A stretch of 64,000 bases of DNA from Ampullimonas aquatilis (GCF_049675895.1 NZ_CP183834.1:1054001-1118000); one strand, 5' to 3'; shown: positions 1 through 8,221, counted from the first letter of the stretch. Notes: generated by a model from the sequence alone, not told the origin. Program-made: numbers and translations.

Positions 1-233
1 ATGTCCAGATCGGCGTAATCGGCACGGATGGTATCAATCACATACGCCGTCGTGGCGGGCAGGGCATTCGGTTGCCAGATGAAATAAGGGCTCAGGCCAT
101 CTTCCACATGCCGCATGACCTGCATGCAACGGCGTCGAATGGCATGCGCGTTGAGCAGGCTATCGGCCAGATTCACCATCTCCGGCAGACCCGGATTACT
201 GCTCGAAGCCATGATCTGATTGAGCTTGTTCAT
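1..233 (-). CDS. DUF1688 family protein (URC4-like), N-terminal part only
   Basis: Only the first 77 codons are inside the window; the gene runs off the left edge. The ATG at 233 has a near-perfect Shine-Dalgarno (AAGGAGG at about 240-246). The peptide has a stretch AIRRRCMQVMRHVEDG, then a Y-F-x-W-Q-P region and IRADYADLD, which match my memory of the start of DUF1688 proteins, the URC4/Urg3 family of the uracil catabolism (URC) pathway; their exact reaction is not settled. On the same strand upstream, beyond a foreign-looking ParA gene, lies a GTP cyclohydrolase II, a family that also supplies URC1. The family call rests on a short N-terminus, so it is moderate. Confidence 0.6.
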   Translation of the reverse strand, partial: MNKLNQIMASSSNPGLPEMVNLADSLLNAHAIRRRCMQVMRHVEDGLSPYFIWQPNALPATTAYVIDTIRADYADLD

Positions 234-610
234 GCCGCGTCCTCCTTGCGTCGCCGGTTTGGCGGGGTGTTGCTTTTGTTGGCATGGCCGTGTGTTAGCC
301 GGGTTGAAGCACTGTCCTGTTGCAAAACGCTGGTTGAAAAAGCCAAGAATTGAAGCAATGCTGACAGCACCTGCCGGGTCGCTGAATGTCAGCAAGATTA
401 AGGCCTGTTCTTAGCTTTAATATTAGCCTTTTAGCCCAACTTAGGTCTAAATGAGTATTTATGGACATGAATTATTTTTGATGGCTCCCACAATTGTTAT
501 GGTTTATGAGTCTAAAAATAGAATTAGAGGTTTTTACCAGTAATAGATACCTAACAATTACAATGCCAAGATATCAAATTTTTTGTTCAAGTTTACTGGG
601 AGGTATGTAG
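234..610. other. Intergenic region, AT-rich from about 390
   Basis: This stretch lies between the divergent DUF1688 and ParA-like genes. It carries the Shine-Dalgarno of the former near 240-246 and of the latter (GGGAGG) at 598-603. Base composition changes from ordinary to AT-rich near 390-410, which I take as the approximate left boundary of the ParA island. No terminal repeats, tRNA or integrase gene are visible, and no further gene can be supported. Confidence 0.5.
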
Positions 611-1669
611 ATGGCAACTTATGCTATTTGGAATAATAAGGGAGGAGTTGGTAAGAGTTATCTTACTTTCCAAGTCGCTGCAGAATTTGCTTGCCAAAAT
701 CCGAATACTAAAGTCCTAGTTGTTGATCTGTGCCCCCAAGCCAATTCATCTTCAATGTTGTTAGGGGGAATGCTAAACGGTGAGGAAAAGTTAACTGAAA
801 TTCATACGAATATGCCCAGACTTACGATATCTGGATATTTTGAAGAGCGAATTAGAAGTCCCTATGTATCTCCTAACTCAGGTGCAAGATACATAACACA
901 TGTATCTAATTTAAATAGGCAGATGCCGGAGAACCTTTACCTTGTGGTGGGCGATGAGCAGTTAGAGCTTCAATCATCAAGGGTATCGAGCGCTACGAAT
1001 CCGGGTCCTCAAGATGCCTGGAGAATTGTGCATTTGTGGGTTAAAGATCTTATAGAAGACATTCAAAAATATTGGAACAATGAAGCGAGTGTTGTGTTCA
1101 TTGATTGCAATCCGAGTTTTTCAATTTATACGGAATTAGCTCTCACGGCAGCAGAGCGTCTTTTGATCCCGTTTTCTGCAGATGGCTCATCTAAAAGAGC
1201 TGTGAAAGCTGTTTTGTCTTTGATTTATGGAGTCACACGGCATCAAGGTGAACCTCAGTCCGAATTTTTCACAAACTCACAAAGATATAGAATGGCGTTG
1301 CCTCAGATTTATATGTATATCGGAAATCGTTTGACTCAAATGAATAAATCTTCTGCATCAGCTTTTAGAACCGTTGTTGAAGAAATTGGTGAAGAAATCT
1401 GGGGGGTTTGGCAAACAGCGCCTCAGCATTTTTGCGTTCATCCTAATGGCGCATCAACACCAAATAATAAACGCTCGTTTCGTCAAATGTTTCAATATGA
1501 AGTTAATGATGCCAATACTGCATCAGTCGTTTCAAGCGCGTTAGGTATCCCAATTTCTAGACTACAAGCTGGACAAAAAAGTGTAGCTGGAAGAATGATT
1601 TCAGTGAACATCTCGCAATTAGATAAGCAGGTTCCAAATCTAAAAAGACTTGTGCAAAACATTGAATAA
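611..1669 (+). CDS. Orphan ParA/MinD-type ATPase
   Basis: A 352-residue P-loop ATPase of the ParA/Soj (SIMIBI) class. The deviant Walker A motif NNKGGVGKS sits at residues 8-16 with signature lysine K10 and nucleotide lysine K15. The A' motif VVDLCPQAN follows near 38-45, and the Walker B aspartate is D165 in VVFIDCNPS. Such proteins bind ATP and often dimerise on DNA or membrane to position cargo, but no ParB, replication gene or parS is visible, so a partition role is not supported. The gene is clearly more AT-rich than its neighbours and uses A/T-ending codons, suggesting recent transfer. GGGAGG lies seven bases before the ATG. It is convergent with the GTP cyclohydrolase II gene, 18 bases apart. 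Confidence 0.8.
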   Translation: MATYAIWNNKGGVGKSYLTFQVAAEFACQNPNTKVLVVDLCPQANSSSMLLGGMLNGEEKLTEIHTNMPRLTISGYFEERIRSPYVSPNSGARYITHVSNLNRQMPENLYLVVGDEQLELQSSRVSSATNPGPQDAWRIVHLWVKDLIEDIQKYWNNEASVVFIDCNPSFSIYTELALTAAERLLIPFSADGSSKRAVKAVLSLIYGVTRHQGEPQSEFFTNSQRYRMALPQIYMYIGNRLTQMNKSSASAFRTVVEEIGEEIWGVWQTAPQHFCVHPNGASTPNNKRSFRQMFQYEVNDANTASVVSSALGIPISRLQAGQKSVAGRMISVNISQLDKQVPNLKRLVQNIE

Positions 1670-1687
1670 TAATGGCTAAAGTTTCAA

Positions 1688-2317
1688 TCAACCTTCCGGC
1701 GTATCCACCCCATAGTTATGGCGCATGCGTAACTGTTTGGTTTGCAGATAACCGGCGTTGGCTGGATTGGGTTGGATCACTAAAGGAATCCGTTCCACGA
1801 TGGTGATACCGGCATCTTCCAGCGCAGTGATTTTTTGGGGATTGTTGGTCAGCAGGCGAATGGAACAGATGCCGAGTTGTGCGAGCATGGCAGCAGCATC
1901 GTCATAGTTGCGGGCGTCGGCCGGATGGCCGAGTTGCAGATTGGCATCGACGGTATCCACGCCCTGGTCTTGCAGCGCATAGGCGCGGATTTTTTCGGCG
2001 ATGCCAATGCCACGACCTTCATGGCCGCGTAAATAAAGCAGTACACCCTTACCGGCGGTCACAATGCGGGCGAGCGCTTCGTTGAGTTGTTCACCACAAT
2101 CACAACGGCGTGAGCCGAACACATCGCCGGTCAGGCATTCGGAATGCATGCGCACCAGCACTGGTTCAGTGGGGGCGCTGGAAAAGTCGCCAACGGTGAT
2201 GGCCAGATGTTCCTGGCCGTTGTCTTGTGAGCGAAAAGCGTGAGCGGTCAGATCGCCGTGCAGCGTGGGCAATAGCGATTGCGCTACCTTGACCATTGAA
2301 ACCAGTTTGTCATTCAT
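1688..2317 (-). CDS. ribA: GTP cyclohydrolase II
   Basis: A 209-residue protein that should open the imidazole ring of GTP, releasing formate and pyrophosphate, the first committed step of riboflavin synthesis. The zinc-binding cysteines are C61, C72 and C74 in SECLTGDVFGSRRCDCG. The catalytic region reads YLRGHEGRGIG, and LLTNNP and the C-terminal VIQPNPANAGYL segment are typical. The RGHEGRGIG form resembles the GCHII half of actinobacterial RibBA more than the short enterobacterial RibA, as far as I recall. Because a DUF1688 gene lies downstream on the same strand beyond the ParA gene, a URC1-like role in uracil catabolism is an alternative to riboflavin synthesis. Confidence 0.85.
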   Translation of the reverse strand: MNDKLVSMVKVAQSLLPTLHGDLTAHAFRSQDNGQEHLAITVGDFSSAPTEPVLVRMHSECLTGDVFGSRRCDCGEQLNEALARIVTAGKGVLLYLRGHEGRGIGIAEKIRAYALQDQGVDTVDANLQLGHPADARNYDDAAAMLAQLGICSIRLLTNNPQKITALEDAGITIVERIPLVIQPNPANAGYLQTKQLRMRHNYGVDTPEG

Positions 2318-2459
2318 TCAATATTATTCTCAGGAAGTGGCGCGGGCAGGGCAGCACGATCGCCAACCCCTGCATTTTATAGGCATTTGAGTGACGGGGT
2401 TTGATGCGGGTGAAATGGTTTAATTTTGAGGCTCGTTGCAAAAGCTCAAAGCCAATTGG

Positions 2460-2702
2460 AACCGCCAAGACGTCAAGGAAAATCTCTAAGGTCAAAGGCA
2501 TTTACCACAAAGACGCAAAGAGCACAAAGAAAAAATCAAGATGCTCGACTTTGACTGATGTCGATATCATCTTCTTAGTTTGATAAATGGAAGATCCAGG
2601 TTATTTATTGTTTAACAAGCAAAATCCCCCTAAGGTTTTTCTTCGTACTCTTTGTGTCTTTGTGGTTAAAGGTTTTAGCTTTTCTAGGTGTCCTGGCGGT
2701 TA
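2460..2702. repeat. Long imperfect inverted repeat with CTTTGTGTCTTTGTGG arms
   Basis: The left arm (about 2460-2535) and right arm (about 2635-2702) are reverse complements with mismatches and small gaps. The left begins AACCGCCAAGACG and contains ACCACAAAGACGCAAAGAG; the right contains CTCTTTGTGTCTTTGTGGT and ends GTCCTGGCGGTTA. The spacer is about 100 bases. Sequences of this type recur in intergenic regions of many bacteria, from memory. There is no coding capacity, and the arms could form a long hairpin if transcribed. It fills most of the gap between ribA and the adenine deaminase gene. Confidence 0.75.
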
Positions 2703-2720
2703 AATAATGGTGTATTTTAA

Positions 2721-2793
2721 GGAGTATGTATAAAAACTATGCTTCTTAAGTGCTTAAGTAAAGGATCATTTTTTATACACTATACCAGTATAT
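2721..2793 (+). repeat. 73-bp intergenic element, copy 1
   Basis: An AT-rich element beginning GGAGTATGTATAAAAA, with core CTTCTTAAGTGCTTAAG, ending TTTTTATACACTATACCAGTATAT. The internal stretches TGTATAAAAA and TTTTTATACA pair perfectly over 10 bases. It matches copies at 7992, 23086, 47086 and 60809 in length and end sequence. It lies just past the stop of the adenine deaminase gene. Confidence 0.75.
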
Positions 2794-2814
2794 AAATAGA
2801 TCGAAAGACTTATC

Positions 2815-3843
2815 CTAGCTGCCGATGAATCTGTCGGCATACACATCAATGGCTGCCAGGTGTTGCGCCTTGACCGAGGCGGGCAGGAACGAGGCTTCGA
2901 TGGAATTTTTGGCCAGCTGTACCAGGTCGGCACGATTCAAGTGCAAGGCCTCGGTGATGGCGCGGTAATTGTCGGCCACATAACCACCAAAGTAGGAGGG
3001 ATCGTCGGAGTTGACGGTCACGCACAAACCCTGGTCGAGCAGGTACTTGATTTTGTGCTCGGCCATGTTGCCGTAAACACAGAGTTTGACGTTGGATAGC
3101 GGGCAAACCGTCAGCGGCATGCGGCTCGCGGCCAGTCGTTGGACCAGCGCCGGGTCTTCAATGCAGCGCACGCCATGGTCGATGCGCGATACCTGCAAGA
3201 CATCGAGCGCGCCGGTAATGTAGGCGGGCGGGCCTTCTTCGCCAGCGTGGGCCACCGTCAGCAAGCCCAGCTCGCGGGCGCGGGCAAACACTTGCGCAAA
3301 TTTTTCGGGCGGATGACCGCGTTCGGAGGAATCTAGTCCGACCGCAGTAATTTTGTCCAGATGTGGCCGAGCCTGTTCGAGGGTGGCAAAGGCGGCTTCT
3401 TCGCTGAGATGACGCAAAAAACACATGATCAGCCGAAAGCTGATGCCCAGCTCCTGTTCACCTTGTTGCAGGGCACGCCAGATGCCATTGATCACTACCG
3501 CAAAGGGGATGCCGCGATCGGTGTGGGTTTGCGGATCAAAAAAGATTTCAGTGTGCACCACGCCATCGGCCTTGGCACGCAGCAGATAAGCCCAGGCGAG
3601 ATCGTAAAAATCGTCTTCATCACGCAGTACAGCGGCACCGGCATAGTACAAATCCAAAAACGATTGCAGATCCGAAAAATCGTAGGCGGCACGCAAGGCT
3701 GTCACATCGGGGTAGGCCAGCGTCACGCCATATTTGGCGGCTTTGGCAAACGTCATTGCCGGCTCCAGCGAGCCTTCAATATGCAAATGCAACTCCGCCT
3801 TGGGCAAACCGGCAATAAAGTCCGAGTGTGATGATGTGGTCAT
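2815..3843 (-). CDS. Adenine deaminase (adenosine deaminase family, type 2)
   Basis: A 342-residue amidohydrolase from the ATG at 3843; an upstream in-frame start at 3897 would add 18 residues not typical of the family. Metal ligands are visible as HLH at residues 19-21, the histidine in VAHAGEEGPP and the aspartates in NSDDP near the C-terminus. The motifs SSERGHPPEKF, RIDHGVRCIEDP and VCPLSN with YFGGY are, from memory, those of the AAH1/PA0148-like group that deaminates adenine to hypoxanthine rather than adenosine. It therefore probably serves purine salvage in the cytoplasm. Intergenic repeat elements flank it downstream and, as decayed pieces, upstream. Adenosine as substrate cannot be excluded. 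Confidence 0.85.
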   Translation of the reverse strand: MTTSSHSDFIAGLPKAELHLHIEGSLEPAMTFAKAAKYGVTLAYPDVTALRAAYDFSDLQSFLDLYYAGAAVLRDEDDFYDLAWAYLLRAKADGVVHTEIFFDPQTHTDRGIPFAVVINGIWRALQQGEQELGISFRLIMCFLRHLSEEAAFATLEQARPHLDKITAVGLDSSERGHPPEKFAQVFARARELGLLTVAHAGEEGPPAYITGALDVLQVSRIDHGVRCIEDPALVQRLAASRMPLTVCPLSNVKLCVYGNMAEHKIKYLLDQGLCVTVNSDDPSYFGGYVADNYRAITEALHLNRADLVQLAKNSIEASFLPASVKAQHLAAIDVYADRFIGS

Positions 3844-4082
3844 GGCTATCTGCGTTAAAAATGGGTGAATCGGAAATGTGATGATGCGAATGATCATTAA
3901 CTGCCAGGCGTCCTGGCCGTTAAGTTATAGATACCCTATTCATAGTGTACAAAAATCACCCTGCTGTGTGTGGTGAATGTGCCGTGTCAGCAAAAATTCA
4001 AATTGGGCCGGTGTTAAGATGTTTGCCATTCACTATTCACCGCTGCCCATGCCAGAGGCATCGTGTTTTCTGCAGGTTTGCC

Positions 4083-5351
4083 ATGTCCGCCCCCATCGAT
4101 TTACCGCCTGAATCTGATCCGTCAACACCGACGCTATCACCCACAACTCCCTTTGCCATTGCTGACTTTACCCGCTACTGGTTTGCCCGTGTGTTGGGAC
4201 TGATTGCCGGGCAGATTCAGGTAGTCGCTACTGGTTGGCAGATGTATGAGTTGACCCATAGTGTGATGGACCTGGGCTGGGTGGGCTTTGCGCAGTTTTT
4301 GCCCGGGGTGCTGCTGGTGATGGTGGTGGGGCAGGTGGCTGATCATTTTGATCGCCGCATGATTGCTTTCATCACGACCTTTATCGATGTGCTGGGCCTG
4401 CTGGTGTTTGCCATTGGCAGCTGGCAGGGCTGGTTGTCGCGTGAATGGATTTTTGTCCTGGCGTTTGTGTCGGGCTGTACCCGCGCCTTCAAATTTCCGG
4501 CGCTTTCGGCTTTATTGCCGGGGCTGGTTGGGCCTGCCCTGTTGCCCAAGGCGATTGCCTTGTCTTCGTCGGCCAGTGAATCAGGCTTTATTGTTGGCCC
4601 GGCATTGGGTGGGTTCTTATACATGGCCGGTGCCGATGTCACGTATTTCATCGCTGCTTTGCTGTGTGCGATTTCCGCCATCTTGTTTGCGTTGATGCGT
4701 CCTGTCAAACGCAAGGCAGCCACCCAGCCGGTCAGCCTGCAGACCCTGTTTGCGGGTATCCACTTCATTCGCAGCAAACCGATTGTGCTGGGAGCCATTT
4801 CACTTGACTTGTTTGCCGTATTGCTTGGTGGTGCGGTCGCCATGCTGCCCGTCTTTGCCAAAGATATTTTGCATGTGGGACCCTGGGGGCTGGGCTTATT
4901 GCGCTCGGCGCAATCAGTCGGGGCCTTGTCGATGGCGCTGTATCTGGCGCGTCATCCATTTGGTGTTGGCGTGGGCAAAATCATGTTCAGATCGGTCGCA
5001 GTGTTTGGCATGGCGACCGTGGTGTTTGCGCTGTCGCGTGTCTGGTGGCTGTCATTTCTGGCGCTGTTTGTTCTGGGGGCGTCCGACAATATCAGCGTGG
5101 TGATTCGCTCTTCACTGGTACAGCTTGAAACGCCCGACGATATGCGCGGTCGTGTCAGTGCCGTCAATGCGCTCTTTATTGGTACATCCAATCAGCTTGG
5201 TGAATTTGAATCTGGCCTCACTGCTGCCCTGTTTGGCCTGGTGCCCTCCGTCGTGCTCGGTGGGGTAGGCACCATATTGGTGGTTGCGCTTTGGATGAAG
5301 TTTTTTCCAGAGCTGGTTAAGCTGGAAAAGCTGGAAGGTAAGGGGCATTGA
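4083..5351 (+). CDS. MFS transporter, EntS/DUF894-like
   Basis: A 422-residue membrane protein of the major facilitator superfamily. I start it at the ATG at 4083 (MSAPIDLPP); the extension back to 3945 is cysteine- and arginine-rich and looks non-coding. After a polar N-terminus of about 30 residues it has some 10-12 hydrophobic segments, a loop GQVADHFDRR at the position of the conserved MFS loop 2-3 motif, and a later MRGRVSAVNALFIGTSNQLGE segment typical of the MFS_3 (enterobactin-exporter-like) group. Members export small molecules by proton antiport; the substrate is unknown and no siderophore genes are nearby. It is convergent with chrA. Confidence 0.8.
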   Translation: MSAPIDLPPESDPSTPTLSPTTPFAIADFTRYWFARVLGLIAGQIQVVATGWQMYELTHSVMDLGWVGFAQFLPGVLLVMVVGQVADHFDRRMIAFITTFIDVLGLLVFAIGSWQGWLSREWIFVLAFVSGCTRAFKFPALSALLPGLVGPALLPKAIALSSSASESGFIVGPALGGFLYMAGADVTYFIAALLCAISAILFALMRPVKRKAATQPVSLQTLFAGIHFIRSKPIVLGAISLDLFAVLLGGAVAMLPVFAKDILHVGPWGLGLLRSAQSVGALSMALYLARHPFGVGVGKIMFRSVAVFGMATVVFALSRVWWLSFLALFVLGASDNISVVIRSSLVQLETPDDMRGRVSAVNALFIGTSNQLGEFESGLTAALFGLVPSVVLGGVGTILVVALWMKFFPELVKLEKLEGKGH

Positions 5352-5363
5352 GACTGAGTCAGT

Positions 5364-5426
5364 CATCTTGGTTTTTTGGTTGAGTAAGCGCTGGTTCAAA
5401 ACGTCTGAATCAAGATGTCTGAAAAA
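5364..5426. terminator. Possible terminator between convergent MFS and chrA genes
   Basis: CATCTTG at 5364-5370 pairs with CAAGATG at 5411-5417, with further matches on both sides interrupted by single mismatches. T-rich and A-rich tracts at 5371-5377 and 5421-5426 lie next to the stem. The loop is long (about 40 bases), so this is weaker than a classic intrinsic terminator. Confidence 0.35.
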
Positions 5427-5449
5427 ATAGGTACAGTTTTTCAATACCC

Positions 5450-6817
5450 TCAACCCAATAGCAACTTCACCACCAGCCCCACCAGGGCGCAGCCAATAAT
5501 TACCTGGATTACCGAGCGTTTAAAGCGAAATAGTGCAATGGCGGCAGCCAGTGCAATCACGATGGCGACAATGTCAATTTGACCACTGAAGCCTTGCGGC
5601 CAGAACAGATGGTAGGCAAAAAACAGGGCGAGGTTGACGATTACCCCGACCACGGCGGCGGTGATGGCAGTGAGTGGTGCGGTGAAGTGCAGATCATTGT
5701 GGGTGGTTTCAATCAAGGGGCCACCGGCCAAAATGAAGATGAAGGAGGGCAAAAAGGTGAACCAGGTGACCAGAATGGCGGCCATTGCACCGGCCATGAA
5801 AAGGTGTTCGCCACCCAATAGTGCTTGCATTTGCGTACTTTGAAAGCCGCCAGCAAAACCCACAAACGCCACGACCATAATCAGCGGGCCGGGCGTGGTT
5901 TCACCCAGTGCCAGACCATCCATCATCTGGGTGGGCGACAGCCAACCATAATGAGTCACCGCGCCTTGGTACACATAGGGCAATACGGCATAGGCACCGC
6001 CAAAGGTGAGCAGTGCTGCCTTGGTAAAAAACCAACCCATCTGAGTGAGGGTGTGTGACCAACCCAGGGTGGCAGTCAACAAACCAAGCGGTATGGCCCA
6101 TAGCAGCAAGCCGCTGGCCAATACCTTGACCAGATTTTGCCAGCGCCATTGTGCATGGGCCGGGGTGGGTGTGTCGTCATCGATCCAGGCGGGGCCATAT
6201 GATGCGTTGGCCTTGCCATGGCCACTGCCGGTTGTAAAGTTTTCGGGGGTAATGCGACCACCCAGATAACCAATCAATGCTGCTGCCAGCACAATCAAGG
6301 GGAAGGGCAGCTTAAGTGCAAAAATGGCGATAAAAGCAGCAATGGCCAGGCTCCATAACCAACCGTTTTTAAGGGTGCGGCCGCCAATGCGTACGGCCGC
6401 CTGGATCACAATGGCCGTGACAGCGGGTTTGATGCCATAAAACAAACCAGCCACCATGGGTACTTGGCCAAAAGCCAGGTCAATCCATGACAGTCCGATC
6501 AAAATGAACAGCGAGGGCAGCACAAACAAGCCGCCTGCAACGATACCACCCCAGGTTTTGTGCATCAGCCAGCCAATATAGGTGGCAAGCTGCTGGGCTT
6601 CGGGCCCGGGCAGCACCATGCAGTAATTGAGTGCGTGCAAGAAGCGTCGTTCTGAAATCCAGCGACGCCGTTCCACCAGTTCCTGATGCATGATGGCAAT
6701 TTGTCCGGCGGGTCCGCCAAAGCTGATGAAGCCAAGTTTGAGCCAGAATTGCAGGGCCTGCCATAAGCTGATCGGGGCGGGCGGGTGGTCAGGGGAAGGA
6801 ACTGAGCGGGTGTTCAT
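5450..6817 (-). CDS. chrA: Chromate transporter ChrA
   Basis: A 455-residue inner-membrane protein of the CHR family, which exports chromate and so lowers its toxicity. It is the long, two-domain form: an N-terminal CHR half (about residues 18-190, with FGGPAGQIAIMHQELVE and LPGPEAQQLA) and a C-terminal half (about 235-450, with FGGAYAVLPYVYQ and TPGPLIMVVAFVGF). The paired FGG...PGP motifs in both halves are diagnostic. The ATG overlaps the stop of the upstream chrB by the ATGA quartet, so the two genes are translationally coupled. Confidence 0.93.
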   Translation of the reverse strand: MNTRSVPSPDHPPAPISLWQALQFWLKLGFISFGGPAGQIAIMHQELVERRRWISERRFLHALNYCMVLPGPEAQQLATYIGWLMHKTWGGIVAGGLFVLPSLFILIGLSWIDLAFGQVPMVAGLFYGIKPAVTAIVIQAAVRIGGRTLKNGWLWSLAIAAFIAIFALKLPFPLIVLAAALIGYLGGRITPENFTTGSGHGKANASYGPAWIDDDTPTPAHAQWRWQNLVKVLASGLLLWAIPLGLLTATLGWSHTLTQMGWFFTKAALLTFGGAYAVLPYVYQGAVTHYGWLSPTQMMDGLALGETTPGPLIMVVAFVGFAGGFQSTQMQALLGGEHLFMAGAMAAILVTWFTFLPSFIFILAGGPLIETTHNDLHFTAPLTAITAAVVGVIVNLALFFAYHLFWPQGFSGQIDIVAIVIALAAAIALFRFKRSVIQVIIGCALVGLVVKLLLG

Positions 6818-7758
6818 GATGGGGAAGGTTCTTTTTGAAAGGTGGCAAGCAGGCCGTCAAACAGGCCACAGGCACTGGCCAGAAGTTGGTCGTCATCGGT
6901 CTGTGTGGTTCGCAAACCGGCCAGGACGCTTTCAACGCCTGCTGCTTCGGGTAATGGGGGGCTGCCGCCAATGTCGAGGTAGTGCACCAGTGTGCCAAGT
7001 CGCTTGAGCGCAGGTTGTTGCAGCGCAAAGCTGGCCAGTAGCACTTCAAAGGTGACGTGGTGAGCTGTGTGGCTGAAGGTGGCACCATCAAAGTCAAAAC
7101 CCAGTGCATCGGCTGGGCAGTCACTGGGTGTGTTCAGCCAGAGCACAATAGCATGCGGGTCGATGAAGCGTCGGATCAGCCAGGCACTGGCCAGCCGATC
7201 AACCCATGGTCGTTGCCGGGTTGCCCAGGTACGACCCTGATATTGACTGATCAACCGTGGCGTGATTGTGATGGCAACGGCTTGCGGTTCATCCTGTGTC
7301 AGAGTGCGGGCCAGCGTCTGCTCCAGTGTTTGCAGGGCTGTCTCGGCCTGCGACTGGCTGGTAGTTGGAAAATAATCAATCGCTACAAGACTGCTAAAGG
7401 TCTTGCGCAGTTTGCGGATTGGTTTGAGCAGGGCGGGGGCGCTGTCAATGGTCAGGAGATCATGCAGTTTTGCCAGTTCGGCCAGCAGCATTGCATAATC
7501 TTCTGAGCGGTCAAACAGGGCAATCAAGTCATGTTCGATCGGTTCTTCAATCCGTAAAAGATACGCGGTACCGCCACTTGCCTGAACGTCAGCGGCGATT
7601 GTTTGCAATGTTGTCTGGCAGGATGCCTGTTGCGGCAATAGATAGACACCATCACGCAATACGCCAACACCGCAAGCCTTGAGCGCGCGCCAGATCCGCA
7701 TGCGTGCAGTAGCATTTTCGGTGGGTAGGGTGGTGATGAGGAGTAGCCAATTATTCAT
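6814..7758 (-). CDS. chrB: Chromate resistance protein ChrB
   Basis: A 314-residue protein whose N-terminal half (LLLITTLPTENATARMRIWRALK) matches ChrB, and whose C-terminal half carries the TWATRQRPWVDRLASAWLIRRFID segment of the ChrB C-terminal domain. In characterised systems ChrB acts as a chromate-responsive regulator of the chr operon or otherwise aids resistance. It precedes chrA with a 4-base overlap, so they form a chrBA operon. The promoter should lie in the AT-rich gap upstream of 7758. No chrF, chrC or superoxide dismutase gene accompanies it. Confidence 0.9.
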   Translation of the reverse strand: MNNWLLLITTLPTENATARMRIWRALKACGVGVLRDGVYLLPQQASCQTTLQTIAADVQASGGTAYLLRIEEPIEHDLIALFDRSEDYAMLLAELAKLHDLLTIDSAPALLKPIRKLRKTFSSLVAIDYFPTTSQSQAETALQTLEQTLARTLTQDEPQAVAITITPRLISQYQGRTWATRQRPWVDRLASAWLIRRFIDPHAIVLWLNTPSDCPADALGFDFDGATFSHTAHHVTFEVLLASFALQQPALKRLGTLVHYLDIGGSPPLPEAAGVESVLAGLRTTQTDDDQLLASACGLFDGLLATFQKEPSPS

Positions 7759-8221
7759 GTCGCTGATTCTACATTTTTTTGTTGATTAATCTACTTTATT
7801 TTTGTGGCGTGAACGTTATGCCACCGTGATCGGCAGTTTGCATAAAATCGGCATGAAGGGAAGACATGATGCAACCCATGAAGAAAATCGTGGTGTTCCA
7901 TTGGGTGGGATTCAGGATGGTGGTTGTATCCATGACATCATCAAGGATGCTGTTGAATAGCTGGCTTTCTTGTGGTTTTAATAAAAAATAAGGAGTATGT
8001 ATTTAAAATGGTGTTGTCAGGTAAATAAATAAAGGCTCTTTTTTTATACGGTGGGGTAGTATATTTTAAGATTTTTTGAATCTGTTTGATCCAATCATGC
8101 CGGTCGATCGGTGGTGCAGTTAATATTGCTGTTGATTGCCGTTGATATGTCAGGCTCATGAAATGCGTGTGCTGATCGGCACCGACTGAAAAAATACCAG
8201 AGAAGCAGCAAGGGATCGACA
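7759..8221. other. Non-coding gap upstream of chrB and the CbiM-like gene
   Basis: A 463-base divergent intergenic region. It contains the 73-bp repeat at 7992-8064 and presumably the chrB promoter near its left end. Short open frames within it have no ribosome site or recognisable product. I looked for the conserved core of a cobalamin riboswitch before the CbiM-like gene and did not find one. Confidence 0.5.
7992..8064 (+). repeat. 73-bp intergenic element, copy 2
   Basis: It begins GGAGTATGTATTTAAAATGG and ends TTTTTATACGGTGGGGTAGTATAT, exactly 73 bases like copy 1. The ends match the other copies best; the core is diverged (TGTTGTCAGGTAAATAAATA). It lies between the start of chrB and the CbiM-like gene. 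Confidence 0.65.

Noticed and set aside
611..1669. Plasmid or integrated replicon indicated by the ParA gene
   Set aside because: No ParB, replication initiator, origin iterons or mobility genes are nearby.
2401..2583. Short open frame across the long inverted repeat
   Set aside because: It is made of the repeat arm (KSRC, KDAKSTKKK-like) with no ribosome site; repeat sequence, not a gene.
8090..8221. Cobalamin riboswitch before the CbiM-like gene
   Set aside because: I looked for the conserved core and stems of this riboswitch and did not see them.
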